Part shown: piece by piece, positions 40,775 through 50,889 of the stretch | Layout: each line of letters begins with the position of its first letter | How positions within the stretch are numbered: the stretch's first letter is position 1 | NCBI RefSeq assembly: GCF_000803215.1 | Contig: NZ_JSXC01000013.1 | Coordinates: forward strand, 1-64,000 | Source of the DNA: Pectobacterium fontis | Lineage (GTDB): Bacteria > Pseudomonadota > Gammaproteobacteria > Enterobacterales > Enterobacteriaceae | Direction of reading: 5' to 3' | Length of the DNA: 64,000 nt | The notes under the pieces: generated by a model | The model's input: the letters and a program-made list of their open reading frames with translations, nothing else | Database searches by the model: none | What the model was told of the DNA's origin: nothing | Position numbers and translations under genes: made by a program

Positions 40775-41710
40775 ATGGAAAGACTAAAGAGTATGTCGGT
40801 GTTTGCTCGCGTGGTGGAGTGTGGTTCTTTTACCGCCGCCGCTCGCCAGTTGCAGATGAGCGTATCCGCCGTCAGCCAGACCGTCACCAAGCTTGAAGAT
40901 GAACTACAGATTAAGCTGCTTAATCGCAGTACGCGCAGTATTGGGCTGACGGAAGCCGGTAAAATTTACTATCACGGCTGCCGCCGTATGCTGCATGAAG
41001 CCCATGAGGTTCATGAGCAACTGTACGCCTTCAACAATACGCCAATCGGTACGCTGCGTATCGGTAGTTCCTCCACCATGGCGCAAAATGTGTTATCCAC
41101 CATGACGGCCGCGATGTTAAAGGAATACCCCGGTTTGTCGGTCAATCTGGTCACCGGGATCCCGGCTCCCGACCTGATTGCCGACGGACTGGACATCGTT
41201 ATCCGCGTCGGTGCATTACAGGATTCCAGTCTATTCTCGAAACGCTTAGGCTCGATGCCCATGGTCGTCTGCGCGGCGAAAAGCTATCTGGCACAGCACG
41301 GCACGCCAGATAAACCGGCCGATATGATCAATTTTTCCTGGCTGGAATACAGCGTGCGGCCCGATAGCGAATTCGAACTGATCGCACCGGAAGGCATCTC
41401 GACCCGCGTCACACCACAAGGGCGCTTTGTCACTAATGACCCACAAACGCTGGTGCGCTGGCTCAAAGCCGGAGCGGGCATCGCCTACGTGCCGATCATG
41501 TGGATCGTGGATGAAATCAAGCGCGGCGACATTGAGATTCTATTCAACCGCTACCACTCTGATCCACGTCCGGTCTACGCGCTCTACACCCGCAAGGACA
41601 ACCTGCCGCTGAAAGTACAGGTCTGTATTAATTACATGACGGAATACTTCAAAAACGTCGCCCTGACGTATCAGGGTTATCGGCAGGATCATAGCGAGGA
41701 AGAAAAGTAG
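40775..41710 (+). CDS. aaeR: LysR-type regulator AaeR
   Basis: Transcriptional activator of aaeXAB, responding to aromatic carboxylic acids in E. coli. 311 residues. N-terminal winged HTH (about 1-60) with FTAAARQLQMSVSAVSQTVTK, then the effector-binding domain (about 90-295). It diverges from aaeXAB across the shared control region, the usual LysR layout. Downstream, where I expect tldD in relatives, lies the accessory islet. Confidence 0.93.
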   Translation: MERLKSMSVFARVVECGSFTAAARQLQMSVSAVSQTVTKLEDELQIKLLNRSTRSIGLTEAGKIYYHGCRRMLHEAHEVHEQLYAFNNTPIGTLRIGSSSTMAQNVLSTMTAAMLKEYPGLSVNLVTGIPAPDLIADGLDIVIRVGALQDSSLFSKRLGSMPMVVCAAKSYLAQHGTPDKPADMINFSWLEYSVRPDSEFELIAPEGISTRVTPQGRFVTNDPQTLVRWLKAGAGIAYVPIMWIVDEIKRGDIEILFNRYHSDPRPVYALYTRKDNLPLKVQVCINYMTEYFKNVALTYQGYRQDHSEEEK

Positions 41711-41821
41711 GTTTTGCAAAGAGGAAAATGCGAGGCGTTTCCCTCTTTCATACAAAACACATCCCGATCCCACCATCCTTGCGTTATATCTCTTCCCTTC
41801 GTTCAGGAAAGTAAAATCACA

Positions 41822-41850
41822 TGGATAACGTACGAATAAATTCGTACAAT
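41822..41850 (+). promoter_or_regulatory. Promoter with operator palindrome of the toxin-antitoxin-like pair
   Basis: GTACGAAT-AA-ATTCGTAC (41830-41847) has perfect 8-base arms. It fills the space between a weak -35 (TGGATA, 41822-41827) and a good -10 (TACAAT, 41845-41850) separated by 17 bases, and overlaps the -10. A repressor bound here would block the promoter, as expected for an antitoxin that controls its own operon. Confidence 0.7.
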
Positions 41851-41861
41851 ATAGGTGAAGG

Positions 41862-42158
41862 ATGGGATTCAAAGATGCCAAAAAGCAGCTTATTGTCTGT
41901 TTGCAGTCAGGTAATGTGCTGCATGAGGCCAGAAGGCATATCAGCACGAAGAATTTGCTGGCAACCGGACAAATACCAATAACAGAACTCATTGATATTA
42001 TTTATCAATCTTCGGGGTCGTCTTACTCTTCTTCACCCCATCATTTTGCAGCGCATATTGATGTTCATATCATCCGCTGCCGCCAGCGGGGAATACCGTA
42101 GTATATCAAATGGTATTTTACCGAGCCGGATTGTGTCTTTATTAGCGTCCACCATTGA
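41862..42158 (+). pseudogene. Toxin-like small ORF interrupted by an in-frame amber codon
   Basis: The frame reads 79 residues from the ATG at 41862, meets TAG at 42099-42101, and then continues in the same frame for 18 clean codons (YIKWYFTEPDCVFISVHH) to TGA at 42156. The continuation reads like the missing C-terminal strands of a small beta-rich domain: the first part ends AAHIDVHIIRC and this would add two more strands. The joined 98-residue length fits type II toxins of the MqsR/RelE size. The next gene's ribosome site (GAGG) overlaps the second stop, as if that were the original gene end. A single change from Trp (TGG) or Gln (CAG) would make the TAG. It may be a disarmed toxin, or read through at low level. 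I recognise no exact family. Confidence 0.65.
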
Positions 42159-42167
42159 GGCGATGAC

Positions 42168-42761
42168 ATGAAAATTTTTAAAGTTGGCGATACCCAGTTC
42201 GCTCTCTGTCACACATGCCAGTCACTTGAAACTGCAACGTTTCATCTTAAAGACGTCCCATTCAGCGATAACAGCGGCGTGGTGAGACAAGTTTTGGTTG
42301 GCGTTTGCGAACGCTGCGGGAATGTTACCATCATCCCTCATCAGTCTACGCCCATGATTAAGAAAGCACTGGATGTGCAGCGTAAAGCGCTGGAAAGCAG
42401 GGTTCCCGCGCACATGATAGACATCCTGAATCTGGCAAGTTGCGAATTAGGTGGGGAACCGGATTTTATTCCCACGCTGATGAAATATTATCTGCACACG
42501 CTGGCGGCTGACCACACAGCAGCAAAAGACATTCCGCGTTTTCTGCAAAGTGATTTGGCAAAAGGAAAATCCGAGAAACGTCTTTCGCTTAAAGGCAGGC
42601 ATGTCGCGACAAACATTGACGTACTAAAAACCACGACCAATATCTCCAGCACAACAGACCTGTTAAAGGGCATTGTTCTCAAGATTAAGGAAGATGTTTT
42701 GGTACAGCGAGACGAAATTCACATCAAACAGCTTAAATCGATCATTGCTGCGGTATCCTGA
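42168..42761 (+). CDS. Zinc-finger antitoxin-like protein (YgiT/MqsA-type N-terminus)
   Basis: 197 residues. The N-terminal third has two cysteine pairs, CHTC (residue 14) and CERCG (near 46), spaced and framed like the YgiT-type zinc finger of MqsA-family antitoxins. The middle (RVPAHMIDILNLASCELGGE) is helical. The C-terminal stretch KRLSLKG followed by two helices resembles a ribbon-helix-helix DNA-binding unit; this is a guess. The start follows GAGG by 7 bases and lies 9 bases after the end of the toxin-like frame. It is likely the antitoxin and self-repressor acting at the upstream palindrome. Longer than MqsA (131 residues), so it is not a plain orthologue. Confidence 0.65.
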   Translation: MKIFKVGDTQFALCHTCQSLETATFHLKDVPFSDNSGVVRQVLVGVCERCGNVTIIPHQSTPMIKKALDVQRKALESRVPAHMIDILNLASCELGGEPDFIPTLMKYYLHTLAADHTAAKDIPRFLQSDLAKGKSEKRLSLKGRHVATNIDVLKTTTNISSTTDLLKGIVLKIKEDVLVQRDEIHIKQLKSIIAAVS

Positions 42762-42793
42762 TATCGTGCTCCGCGACATAGCCAACCCAGAAA

Positions 42794-42946
42794 AAAACCG
42801 CGCTCATAAGCCTAATGCCGATCGTTTAAGAATCGAGATACCGGGGGCTACCACGGTGCGAGGTATCCCTGCGGGAACCTCATCACCGTGTTTCCCCCTA
42901 AATCCACGCTTAAGTGAACGGTATTACGCTCATAAGGCGCGGTTTT
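42794..42946. mobile_element. 153-bp snap-back palindrome, MITE-like
   Basis: The element begins AAAACCGCGC and ends GCGCGGTTTT, and the two halves are complementary, with interruptions, all the way to the middle. Outer arms: ATAAGCCTAATGCCG against the complement of CGGTATTACGCTCATAAG. Inner arms: CCGGGGGCTACCACGGTG against CACCGTGTTTCCCCC, and GAGGTATCCC against GGGAACCTC with a TGC loop. It contains no gene. It lies between the convergent antitoxin-like gene and tldD, where it could also stop transcription both ways. I know no named family for it. Confidence 0.65.
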
Positions 42947-42965
42947 AAAAAGACGTCAGAGCAAA

Positions 42966-44411
42966 TTACGCGGTGCCGCCGACGGTCAGGCTTTCCAGCT
43001 TCAGCGTAGGCTGACCCACGCCGACAGGCAGACTTTGCCCCTCTTTGCCGCACACGCCAACGCCTTTATCCAGCGCCAGATCGTTGCCGACCATGGAGAT
43101 CTGCTGCATCGCTTCGATGCCGGAGCCAATCAGCGTGGCCCCTTTAACTGGCGTGGTGATTCGACCCTTTTCGATCAAGTACGCTTCTGACGTCGAGAAG
43201 ACGAACTTGCCAGAGGTGATATCGACCTGACCACCGCCAAAGTTTGGCGCATACAAACCGTATTCCACGCTGGAGATAATTTCTTCCGGCGTAGATTTCC
43301 CGGCCAGCATGTAGGTGTTCGTCATGCGCGGCATCGGCAGATGCGCATAGGATTCACGGCGACCGTTGCCTGTCGGCGCAACGCCCATCAGACGCGCGTT
43401 CAGCTTATCCTGCATATAGCCTTTCAGAATACCGTTTTCGATCAGGACATTATATTGTCCCGGAACGCCTTCATCGTCCATGGAGAGGGAACCGCGACGC
43501 CCGCTCAACGTACCGTCATCCACCACCGTACACAATTCCGACGCAACGATTTTCCCCATTTGTCCACTGAACACCGACGTACCACGACGGTTAAAATCGC
43601 CTTCCAGACCGTGGCCTACCGCTTCATGCAGCAGTACGCCCGGCCAGCCTGCACCCAGCACCACAGGCATCGGCCCTGCGGGAGCCGCTACCGCCGACAG
43701 GTTAACCAACGCCATGCGCACCGCTTCTTTCGCCCAGGCATCGACCCGCGCTTCACCGTCAGCGACTTCCCAGAAATAGTCATAGCCGCCGCGCATACCG
43801 CCGCCGCTGGAGCCGCGTTCACGTTTTCCATCCGCCTCGACCAGCACGCTGATAGACAGACGAACCAACGGACGCACATCCGCCGCCAGCGTGCCGTCCG
43901 TCGCCGCCACCAGCACCAGCTCATACACGCCGGTCAGGCTGGCTGACACTTCCTGCACCCGCGCATCGGCAGCACGCGCGACGGTATCGGCGCGTTGCAG
44001 CAGGGCAATTTTATCCTCACGCGTCAGGCTATCCAGCGGGTTCAACACCGGATAGAGCGCACGATGCGAGACCTCACCCAGCGTGCGTGCCGTCCCTGTG
44101 CCCTGTTCCCGCACAATGCTACGTGCCGCCTGCGCACTCTGATGCAATGCGTTCAGCGTGATCTGATCAGCATAAGCAAACCCGGTCTTTTCACCGTCAA
44201 TCGCCCGGATACCCACGCCCTGATCGATGTTGTACGAACCGTCTTTAATGATGCGGTCTTCCAGCACCCACGACTCATGGTAGCTCGACTGGAAATAGAG
44301 ATCGGCATAGTCCAGACGGCGCTCATTAAGCGACCCCAGCACAGCAGCGAGATCGTCAAGATTCAATTTGTTGGCGGTGAGTAACTGCTCACTGACAAAC
44401 GAAAGGCTCAT
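42966..44411 (-). CDS. tldD: Metalloprotease TldD
   Basis: Catalytic subunit of the TldD/TldE zinc protease. 481 residues, the E. coli length. The zinc-binding motif [11 protein letters not shown] (HExxxH) is near residue 262. Family segments include [13 protein letters not shown] and the C-terminal cysteine-bearing [16 protein letters not shown]. It follows yhdP by 56 bases on the same strand. Confidence 0.98.
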   Translation of the reverse strand: MSLSFVSEQLLTANKLNLDDLAAVLGSLNERRLDYADLYFQSSYHESWVLEDRIIKDGSYNIDQGVGIRAIDGEKTGFAYADQITLNALHQSAQAARSIVREQGTGTARTLGEVSHRALYPVLNPLDSLTREDKIALLQRADTVARAADARVQEVSASLTGVYELVLVAATDGTLAADVRPLVRLSISVLVEADGKRERGSSGGGMRGGYDYFWEVADGEARVDAWAKEAVRMALVNLSAVAAPAGPMPVVLGAGWPGVLLHEAVGHGLEGDFNRRGTSVFSGQMGKIVASELCTVVDDGTLSGRRGSLSMDDEGVPGQYNVLIENGILKGYMQDKLNARLMGVAPTGNGRRESYAHLPMPRMTNTYMLAGKSTPEEIISSVEYGLYAPNFGGGQVDITSGKFVFSTSEAYLIEKGRITTPVKGATLIGSGIEAMQQISMVGNDLALDKGVGVCGKEGQSLPVGVGQPTLKLESLTVGGTA

Positions 44412-44467
44412 AGTTTTTCACTCTTTATCAGATAATCGGCTGAGTACGCTGCGCTGCCCTGACGGCA

Positions 44468-47400
44468 TTATTCGCCCTTCTTCTTGGTCGGCTCACGCAG
44501 CACTTCCTGAATCTTTGGCTGATCGAGGCTACCGGAAATCTGGTAGCGAATCAGCGAAATCTTGTTCCATAGCGGTGCCAGCACTTTACTGGCGGCAAAT
44601 ACCGCGGCACCGACCACTGGGTTGACAGCGAATGCCGTCGCCACCCCCACCGTCGCAGAAATTTCCGGGGCGATAATGGCTTCCATATTGACCTCTCGCT
44701 TAGCGATGTCGAGATCGCCTTTTATCGCGATATCGGCTTCCAGCCCGTCGATCAGCATATCATCCGTATGCAGCACGCCGTCCTTAATCCATGCCGTGTT
44801 GCGAATTGAATCGAAATAAAATCCGCGACCAAACGTATCGCTAAAATCAAACCGCAGCTTACGCATCAAGGCATCGAAGCTCAATAAACGCAGCAATTGG
44901 CCCGCCTGACCGGTGCCAACTTCATCAATTTCGCCCTTGCCAATACGCGTATGCAATATTCCACTCAGACTGGCAATCTCTGGTGCCCAGGGCGTCCCGC
45001 GCCAGTACAGATCGTAATCGACATCGAAAGAACTGGCCTTCAGCGGTGAATCGACGCCAAACCAGTTAGCGTTCTGTTCGAGACTATCCCCCGTCAGACG
45101 GCCTTTTAGCGCAGTCCTCACGCCTTCTGCGGTTTCCTGCCAGGAGCCGTTAACGGTCAGACGCGCCTTACCGGTATCAATAATGCCATCCGAGAGCGTC
45201 AATTTTTCCTTCTCTGGCAACAACGTACCCTGAATAAGCCCCATGTTCTGCCCCATAATCCAGCACTGGCGACAGTGAATCGCCAACGACGGCCAATCTT
45301 CAAAGCTGATACTCGGGTCGTTCAGCGGCGATTTTTTCTCCGCCAGTGCCACCGGATTGGTTGCTTCATTACCCTTCCACTGAGGATTGTAGTAGAGGTA
45401 ATTGATGTCGCTGCGCCACATACCACGATTAGGTATTTCAACCTTTCCGTCAATTTCACGCCCTTTCGCCTGCACTTCACTGCCACTGAGCGTATTTTTT
45501 CGCGTGATCGCCAGATCGTGCCACTGCTGCCCCAGCAATTCCAGCTCAGGGGTTCGCAGCGTTACGGCTTCCGGTAGACGAAGCGCACTCTGCGCTTTTT
45601 TCCCTTCTGACGATGTAGAAGCACGCAGCGACGGCAGTAGCCCCAGCCAGCTTTCCGCATCCAAAGGCGGAAGATCGAGCACCAGAGCGGAATCTTCGGG
45701 TAATGCAGGTGCCGTTGCCGCCGCATTCTGCCAGCTTGCGCGCGCCAGCGTCACGGTGTCGCCTTTCAGCAGCCATTGGCTATTGAAACGGTTGTCTTTG
45801 CCCACGCGCCCCTGCATGGTAAAGCCATACAGGTCGCCGTTGGCTTTGACCTCCAGTGGTAGATTCTCGCCAGCCGATTTATTTAACGGACTAGGTAAGT
45901 GACTACTCACTTTGTTTAAATCAGCCTGCACGTCAACATCATAGGTGGTTTTACCCGAATGCGGCAGGTTGACGGCCACCGTGCTCTTCCAGCCCGCCGT
46001 ACCGGACAAGGCTTTGCTCGCCGATGCGGGTAAACCCGGTAACAACGCGGGCTGCCAATCACCCTGCAAACCCACATTCACCAGAAAAGCCTTCGCCTGC
46101 TCTTCCGTCGTGAAATTGACCGCCATCGGCTGATTTAACCAGTTCGCCTGAAGGGTTTCGCTGCGTAAGTTGCCGTTTTCATAGCGGAACTTACCCGTGA
46201 GATTCTTAATCGTGGTATTCAGCGGTTTGATGTAGAGACTGTTATTGTTCAGCGTAATATCGCCACTGGCACGTACATCATCACCGGCAAGCGGAATATC
46301 CAGATGCAGCGTCCCGTTAACCGCCCCACCAATTTTCAGTTCATTTAACGCCGTACCCAACGAGGATTTCAGCGGCGTCTGGTGGAAATAGTTGCCGACC
46401 TCCGGCCCCGCCCCCTCCAGTTCACCATCAATCAACAGCCTCTCTTTGTGGTAATCAGGAATGACCGCACTGATATTCTTGCCTACCACCTTACCCAACC
46501 CGATTTGTGGCGCAAACATCCACAGGCCGTTATTGGCGAAATCCAGATTGATATCCAGCGGCGTCAGCGCAGGCCAGCCCGGCTGAAACGCAAAGGTCGC
46601 CGCTTTTACCGGCACCCAGACTTCAAACTGGCCTTCATTGTGGGTATACGGAAAATGCTGCGGATTACCGGCAAAGATCAACGTCGCATTATCGACGTGC
46701 CCCCCCTTCAGCGCATCGCTCAGGTAGTCCACCAGCCCGGTGCCCATAAACCGTTCGGGATAATAGCGCCAGGCATCTGCTGCGTCGGTCAATCGGATAC
46801 CCGCCAGAATATCCAGTTTAGGTTCCTGCTTGGCGGGCTGTTCGTAGCGAAAATCCCCGTTCGCCCACAGTGATTTCGCCTGTACATCCAGTCCATGGCT
46901 CCAAAGCGCCAACCCTTGCGCGTCATTACGCCAGTCTATGGTGCCGCTGGCCTGCCTGATTTCCAGCGGCGCGCGAAACATCTCCGCATAGGGCAGCGTG
47001 CTCTGATCTAACGCGAAGCTAACTTGACCACGTTCGACACTGCCATGGGCTGAGCCGGAGAAATGGTCCACTCCCGGCAGCAATTTCCACTGCTTCCAGC
47101 CCACATCCTGCCAGTTTGCATGAAAGCGGCTTCTTTCCGGCTGTTGCAAAGGAATATCGACAGCAACGGCATTTAAGGTGCCGGTCGGTTGCAGTTCCGC
47201 CCAGCGCGCTTTCAATTCTGGTGTGGTGCCAGACAACAGCGGAAGCAGCGTGCTTACCCGCTCCAGTGATAAATTACTGGCACGAATCCGTAGTTCTTCC
47301 TGCCGATCTGGCCCCAGCATAGGTTCATTTTTGGGCAACCAGAGCGCAGAGAGTCGACCTTTAGGCCAGGTGATACCATCCGTTGCCAGATTCAATTCAG

Positions 47401-48298
47401 GAACATCCACCTGCCAGCCATTTTCCTGACGGCTGACGTGCAACGTCATGTCATCCACATTCAGACGATGTGCATCATTGCCTTCACCCCAGTTTGCCGT
47501 GCCCTGATTGAGGAGCACATCGCCACTGTGGATGCCGCCCTCGCGGATATTCAGCCACGCCGCCAGACTAAAATCAGCACTTTCCAGCCCGGTATTGTTT
47601 TTCATCCAGCGGCTGAGCCAGGGCTTCATATCGATATTGTCAGCTTGCAGATAGAACGTGCCGTTGCTGAGCAACCCCTGTTCATCGTGCAAATCCATCC
47701 GCATCTGCACCACGCCGTGCTGGCCGTTAAAGCTCGACAGACTGATCAAACCTTCCGCACGATGGCGTTTGTCAGAATTCAGCCAGGTTAGTTGAGGAAT
47801 ACTCAGCTCCGCGCGGGAACCGGAAGGGGTAAGAAAGGTAATGTGGCTATCACGCAGGTCAAAGTGGTCAAACTGGCGCAGAAAAAGATCGCTGACCTTT
47901 TCTGATTCTACCAGCTTGCTATCCTGCCGTTGCCCGTGGAATTGGCTATTAAGATCGAGTTTTAACTGATGAAACGTGAGATCGCGGAACTGCCAGCGCC
48001 CATGCAACAGCGATTGCCACACATCCAGCGCCAGCGTAATACGGTCAATCTGCCAATCCGATTCCGGCAGAGACGTGCGGAATTTTTCAATTTCCAGCGT
48101 GGGGCCAAAGGACTCCCAGCGCCCCGTCATCGAACCGATTTCTAACGGCATACCGGCAGCAGACTGCGCCCAGGCCACCAGTTGTGGCCGGAAGTGATCG
48201 AGCTGTGGCAGCATCAGTCTTAAGCCGCTGACTAACAGCGCAGCCATCACGATAAGAGTGGCGCCCGTGATGGCTATGATTCCGGGCAGTCGCCTCAC
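44468..48298 (-). CDS. yhdP: YhdP, AsmA-like phospholipid transport protein
   Basis: Large inner-membrane-anchored protein that spans the periplasm as a long beta-taco tube and moves phospholipids to the outer membrane with TamB and YdbH. 1276 residues, close to 1266 in E. coli. One N-terminal membrane helix (about 7-30), a long repetitive beta-rich body (DUF3971 about 35-650 and beyond), and the AsmA-like C-terminal segment about 1110-1255. It is complete, with no frameshift. Part of the yhdP-tldD pair. Confidence 0.96.
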   Translation of the reverse strand: MRRLPGIIAITGATLIVMAALLVSGLRLMLPQLDHFRPQLVAWAQSAAGMPLEIGSMTGRWESFGPTLEIEKFRTSLPESDWQIDRITLALDVWQSLLHGRWQFRDLTFHQLKLDLNSQFHGQRQDSKLVESEKVSDLFLRQFDHFDLRDSHITFLTPSGSRAELSIPQLTWLNSDKRHRAEGLISLSSFNGQHGVVQMRMDLHDEQGLLSNGTFYLQADNIDMKPWLSRWMKNNTGLESADFSLAAWLNIREGGIHSGDVLLNQGTANWGEGNDAHRLNVDDMTLHVSRQENGWQVDVPELNLATDGITWPKGRLSALWLPKNEPMLGPDRQEELRIRASNLSLERVSTLLPLLSGTTPELKARWAELQPTGTLNAVAVDIPLQQPERSRFHANWQDVGWKQWKLLPGVDHFSGSAHGSVERGQVSFALDQSTLPYAEMFRAPLEIRQASGTIDWRNDAQGLALWSHGLDVQAKSLWANGDFRYEQPAKQEPKLDILAGIRLTDAADAWRYYPERFMGTGLVDYLSDALKGGHVDNATLIFAGNPQHFPYTHNEGQFEVWVPVKAATFAFQPGWPALTPLDINLDFANNGLWMFAPQIGLGKVVGKNISAVIPDYHKERLLIDGELEGAGPEVGNYFHQTPLKSSLGTALNELKIGGAVNGTLHLDIPLAGDDVRASGDITLNNNSLYIKPLNTTIKNLTGKFRYENGNLRSETLQANWLNQPMAVNFTTEEQAKAFLVNVGLQGDWQPALLPGLPASASKALSGTAGWKSTVAVNLPHSGKTTYDVDVQADLNKVSSHLPSPLNKSAGENLPLEVKANGDLYGFTMQGRVGKDNRFNSQWLLKGDTVTLARASWQNAAATAPALPEDSALVLDLPPLDAESWLGLLPSLRASTSSEGKKAQSALRLPEAVTLRTPELELLGQQWHDLAITRKNTLSGSEVQAKGREIDGKVEIPNRGMWRSDINYLYYNPQWKGNEATNPVALAEKKSPLNDPSISFEDWPSLAIHCRQCWIMGQNMGLIQGTLLPEKEKLTLSDGIIDTGKARLTVNGSWQETAEGVRTALKGRLTGDSLEQNANWFGVDSPLKASSFDVDYDLYWRGTPWAPEIASLSGILHTRIGKGEIDEVGTGQAGQLLRLLSFDALMRKLRFDFSDTFGRGFYFDSIRNTAWIKDGVLHTDDMLIDGLEADIAIKGDLDIAKREVNMEAIIAPEISATVGVATAFAVNPVVGAAVFAASKVLAPLWNKISLIRYQISGSLDQPKIQEVLREPTKKKGE

Positions 48299-48339
48299 TA
48301 ATTTCTCCTTCTTTCGTCGCCGACGACAAGCGCACGAAT

Positions 48340-49809
48340 TTACATCATGACGACGTCAAACTGCTCCTGGCTATACAGGGGTTCGATTTGTACTTTGACC
48401 TGTTTGCCAACGAAAATTTCAACCTCAGCTAACGCGTGCGACTCTTCAGTTCTCAACGCTTCCCCGACTGCCGGTGAGGCATAGACCAGGAAACGATCGG
48501 TGTCATAAGCGTGGTGGACACGCACGATTTCACGCATGATTTCATAGCAGACACTTTCTACCGTCTTCACGGTGCCACGCCCATGACACGTCGGGCATTC
48601 ATGACACAGCACATGTTCGATACTCTCACGCGTGCGTTTGCGCGTCATCTCCACTAATCCTAGTTGAGAGAAGCCGCTAATACTGGTTTTCACCCGATCT
48701 TTACTCAGCGCCTGCTCCAGTGAATGCAGCACCCGCCGACGATGTTCTTCGTTATTCATATCGATGAAATCGATAATGATGATGCCGCCGAGGTTACGCA
48801 GACGCAGTTGCCGCGCAATCGCCTGCGTGGCTTCCGTATTGGTATTGAAAATGGTTTCATCCAGATTGCGGTGGCCGACAAAGGCCCCCGTATTGATGTC
48901 GACCGTCGTCATCGCTTCGGTCTGATCGATGATCAAATAGCCGCCGGACTTCAGTTCAACCTTTCTGTCCAGCGAACGCTGGATCTCATTTTCCACATCA
49001 AACAGATCAAAAATCGGCTGCTTACCCGCATAGTGTTCGAGCTTGCGGGTCATCTCCGGGATATATTCAGCGGTAAATTCCAGCAGCGCTTCATACGTCA
49101 GTCGGGAGTCAATCCGAATGCGATCCAACGCCGCCCCGGCAAAATCACGTAAAATTCGCCGAGCGAGCGCCACTTCACCATAGAGCTTACATTTGGTCTG
49201 GTTACGCTTTTTGCGTTCCATCACCTTGCCCCACAGACGCTTCAGGAACGCCGCATCCTGTGAAAGCTCTTCTTCGCCGATGCCTTCCGCAGCGGTACGA
49301 ATGATGAAGCCGCCGTCATCATCGCAATACTCGGCGACCGTTTTCTTTAAGCGCTCACGTTCCGCTTCGCTCTCAATCCGTTGTGACACACCAACGTGCG
49401 AGGCGCCAGGCATAAACACCAGATAGCGCGACGGCAGCGTGATATCCGTCGTCAGACGTGCGCCTTTGGTTCCCAGCGGATCTTTAACCACCTGAACCAT
49501 GAGATCTTGTCCCTGACGCACCAGTTCGGCGATATCACGGACGTGAAAGTTCTTCTGTTCGTCACCGGCAACGCATTCAGTGTGCGGCATAATATCGGAC
49601 GCGTGCAGGAATGCCGCTTTATCCAGACCAATATCCACAAATGCCGCCTGCATGCCCGGCAGGACGCGACTCACGCGGCCTTTATAAATGTTACCGACAA
49701 TGCCGCGTTTCGCATCTCGCTCGATGTGAATTTCTTGCAGAATACCGCCATCAATATAGGCAACGCGCGTTTCTGACGGTGTAACGTTTACCAGTAACTC
49801 AGCAGTCAT
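48340..49809 (-). CDS. rng: Ribonuclease G
   Basis: Endoribonuclease of the RNase E/G family that matures the 5' end of 16S rRNA and decays some mRNAs. 489 residues from the ATG at 49809 ([20 protein letters not shown]), with AGAGGA eight bases before it; the frame opens 16 codons upstream inside yhdE. S1 domain about 35-125; catalytic aspartates in [10 protein letters not shown] (near 304) and [10 protein letters not shown] (near 346); zinc-link ECPTCHGRG near 404. It overlaps the end of yhdE by 11 bases. Confidence 0.98.
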   Translation of the reverse strand: MTAELLVNVTPSETRVAYIDGGILQEIHIERDAKRGIVGNIYKGRVSRVLPGMQAAFVDIGLDKAAFLHASDIMPHTECVAGDEQKNFHVRDIAELVRQGQDLMVQVVKDPLGTKGARLTTDITLPSRYLVFMPGASHVGVSQRIESEAERERLKKTVAEYCDDDGGFIIRTAAEGIGEEELSQDAAFLKRLWGKVMERKKRNQTKCKLYGEVALARRILRDFAGAALDRIRIDSRLTYEALLEFTAEYIPEMTRKLEHYAGKQPIFDLFDVENEIQRSLDRKVELKSGGYLIIDQTEAMTTVDINTGAFVGHRNLDETIFNTNTEATQAIARQLRLRNLGGIIIIDFIDMNNEEHRRRVLHSLEQALSKDRVKTSISGFSQLGLVEMTRKRTRESIEHVLCHECPTCHGRGTVKTVESVCYEIMREIVRVHHAYDTDRFLVYASPAVGEALRTEESHALAEVEIFVGKQVKVQIEPLYSQEQFDVVMM

Positions 49810-50392
49810 GTTTTCCTCTTGCGCTCCGCAATGCAGCAAAATTACTGAATAACTCATGGGTTTCTACCAGCGGCAGCCCAACCACCGCGTAATAGCTCCC
49901 GTTAAGTGACCGGACAAAGCATCCACCTTTGCCCTGAATACCGTAAGCGCCCGCTTTATCCATCGGTTCGCCGCTGGCGATATACCGTTCAATGTCCTGT
50001 TGCGAGAGCGAACGAAAGACGACATCGGTGATCACCAGGCAGCTCAATACATCGTCTTTATCTGCCAGCGCAACCGCGGTCATCACCTGATGCAATTGCC
50101 CAGAAAGCTGAGTAAGCATCTCTGCCGCATGCGCTTCGTCCTGCGGTTTTTCCAATATCTGGCCGTTCAGCACCACAATGGTATCTGCACCCAGAACGGG
50201 TAAATCGGACGGCGCAGCCGCAACACCCGCAGCCGCTTTTTCATGTGCCAGACGCCGGACATAGACTTCCGCAACTTCCTCCGGTAACCGCTGCTCTTCT
50301 ACCGCGACGTTCAGTATAGAAAAAGGAATATCGAGCTGCGTAAGCAGTTCGCGACGGCGGGGAGAAGCGGAAGCCAGATAAAGCTGGGTCAT
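49799..50392 (-). CDS. yhdE: Maf/YhdE nucleotide pyrophosphatase
   Basis: Maf-family house-cleaning enzyme that hydrolyses dTTP, UTP and modified pyrimidine nucleotides. 197 residues. The signature [10 protein letters not shown] is at residues 8-17 and the catalytic Asp in [10 protein letters not shown] near 68. It lies between mreD (8-base gap) and rng (overlap), in the conserved mreBCD-yhdE-rng operon. Confidence 0.96.
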   Translation of the reverse strand: MTQLYLASASPRRRELLTQLDIPFSILNVAVEEQRLPEEVAEVYVRRLAHEKAAAGVAAAPSDLPVLGADTIVVLNGQILEKPQDEAHAAEMLTQLSGQLHQVMTAVALADKDDVLSCLVITDVVFRSLSQQDIERYIASGEPMDKAGAYGIQGKGGCFVRSLNGSYYAVVGLPLVETHELFSNFAALRSARGKHDC

Positions 50393-50400
50393 GAATCACC

Positions 50401-50889
50401 TTATTGCACAGTAAACTGACGACGAATTTTTCGCATCAGCAGGAACAGCCACGGCCAGAGTACGCCATCAACCACGCTATTCCAGAATGTTTCCGGTCGG
50501 AAAGAGACATTAATAACTAAAAATTCCGCCCAGAATACCGTGAGATCCATCAGCAGCGACAACAGCATAACGATAAGTGCCTGCTGCCATAACGCCATAT
50601 TGCGGAATAGCTGAAATTTAAACGCCACCAGATAAGCCACAATGCTCAACGCCAGCGCCCGTACTCCCAGTGTAGACCCGAGAATCAGATCCATAATCAG
50701 GCCCAGCACAAATCCCGTGCCGACATTCACCCGATGTGGCAATGCCATCACCCAGTAAATCAGGAACAGCGTCAGCCAGGAAGGGCGAAACATGTAGATT
50801 TCATCCGGCCACGGCATAATCTGCAAAACCATGGCAATCAGAAAAGAAAGCCAGATAATCCAGTTGCCATGCCTGCGGTAACGATTCAT
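50401..50889 (-). CDS. mreD: Rod-shape protein MreD
   Basis: Integral membrane protein of the elongasome. 162 residues with about five to six hydrophobic helices and the conserved [20 protein letters not shown] and [17 protein letters not shown]. It overlaps mreC by 4 bases. Confidence 0.97.
   Translation of the reverse strand: MNRYRRHGNWIIWLSFLIAMVLQIMPWPDEIYMFRPSWLTLFLIYWVMALPHRVNVGTGFVLGLIMDLILGSTLGVRALALSIVAYLVAFKFQLFRNMALWQQALIVMLLSLLMDLTVFWAEFLVINVSFRPETFWNSVVDGVLWPWLFLLMRKIRRQFTVQ

Noticed and set aside
43341-43946. 201-residue plus-strand frame opposite tldD
   Set aside because: Antisense to an intact conserved gene; Arg/His/Gln-rich shadow sequence.
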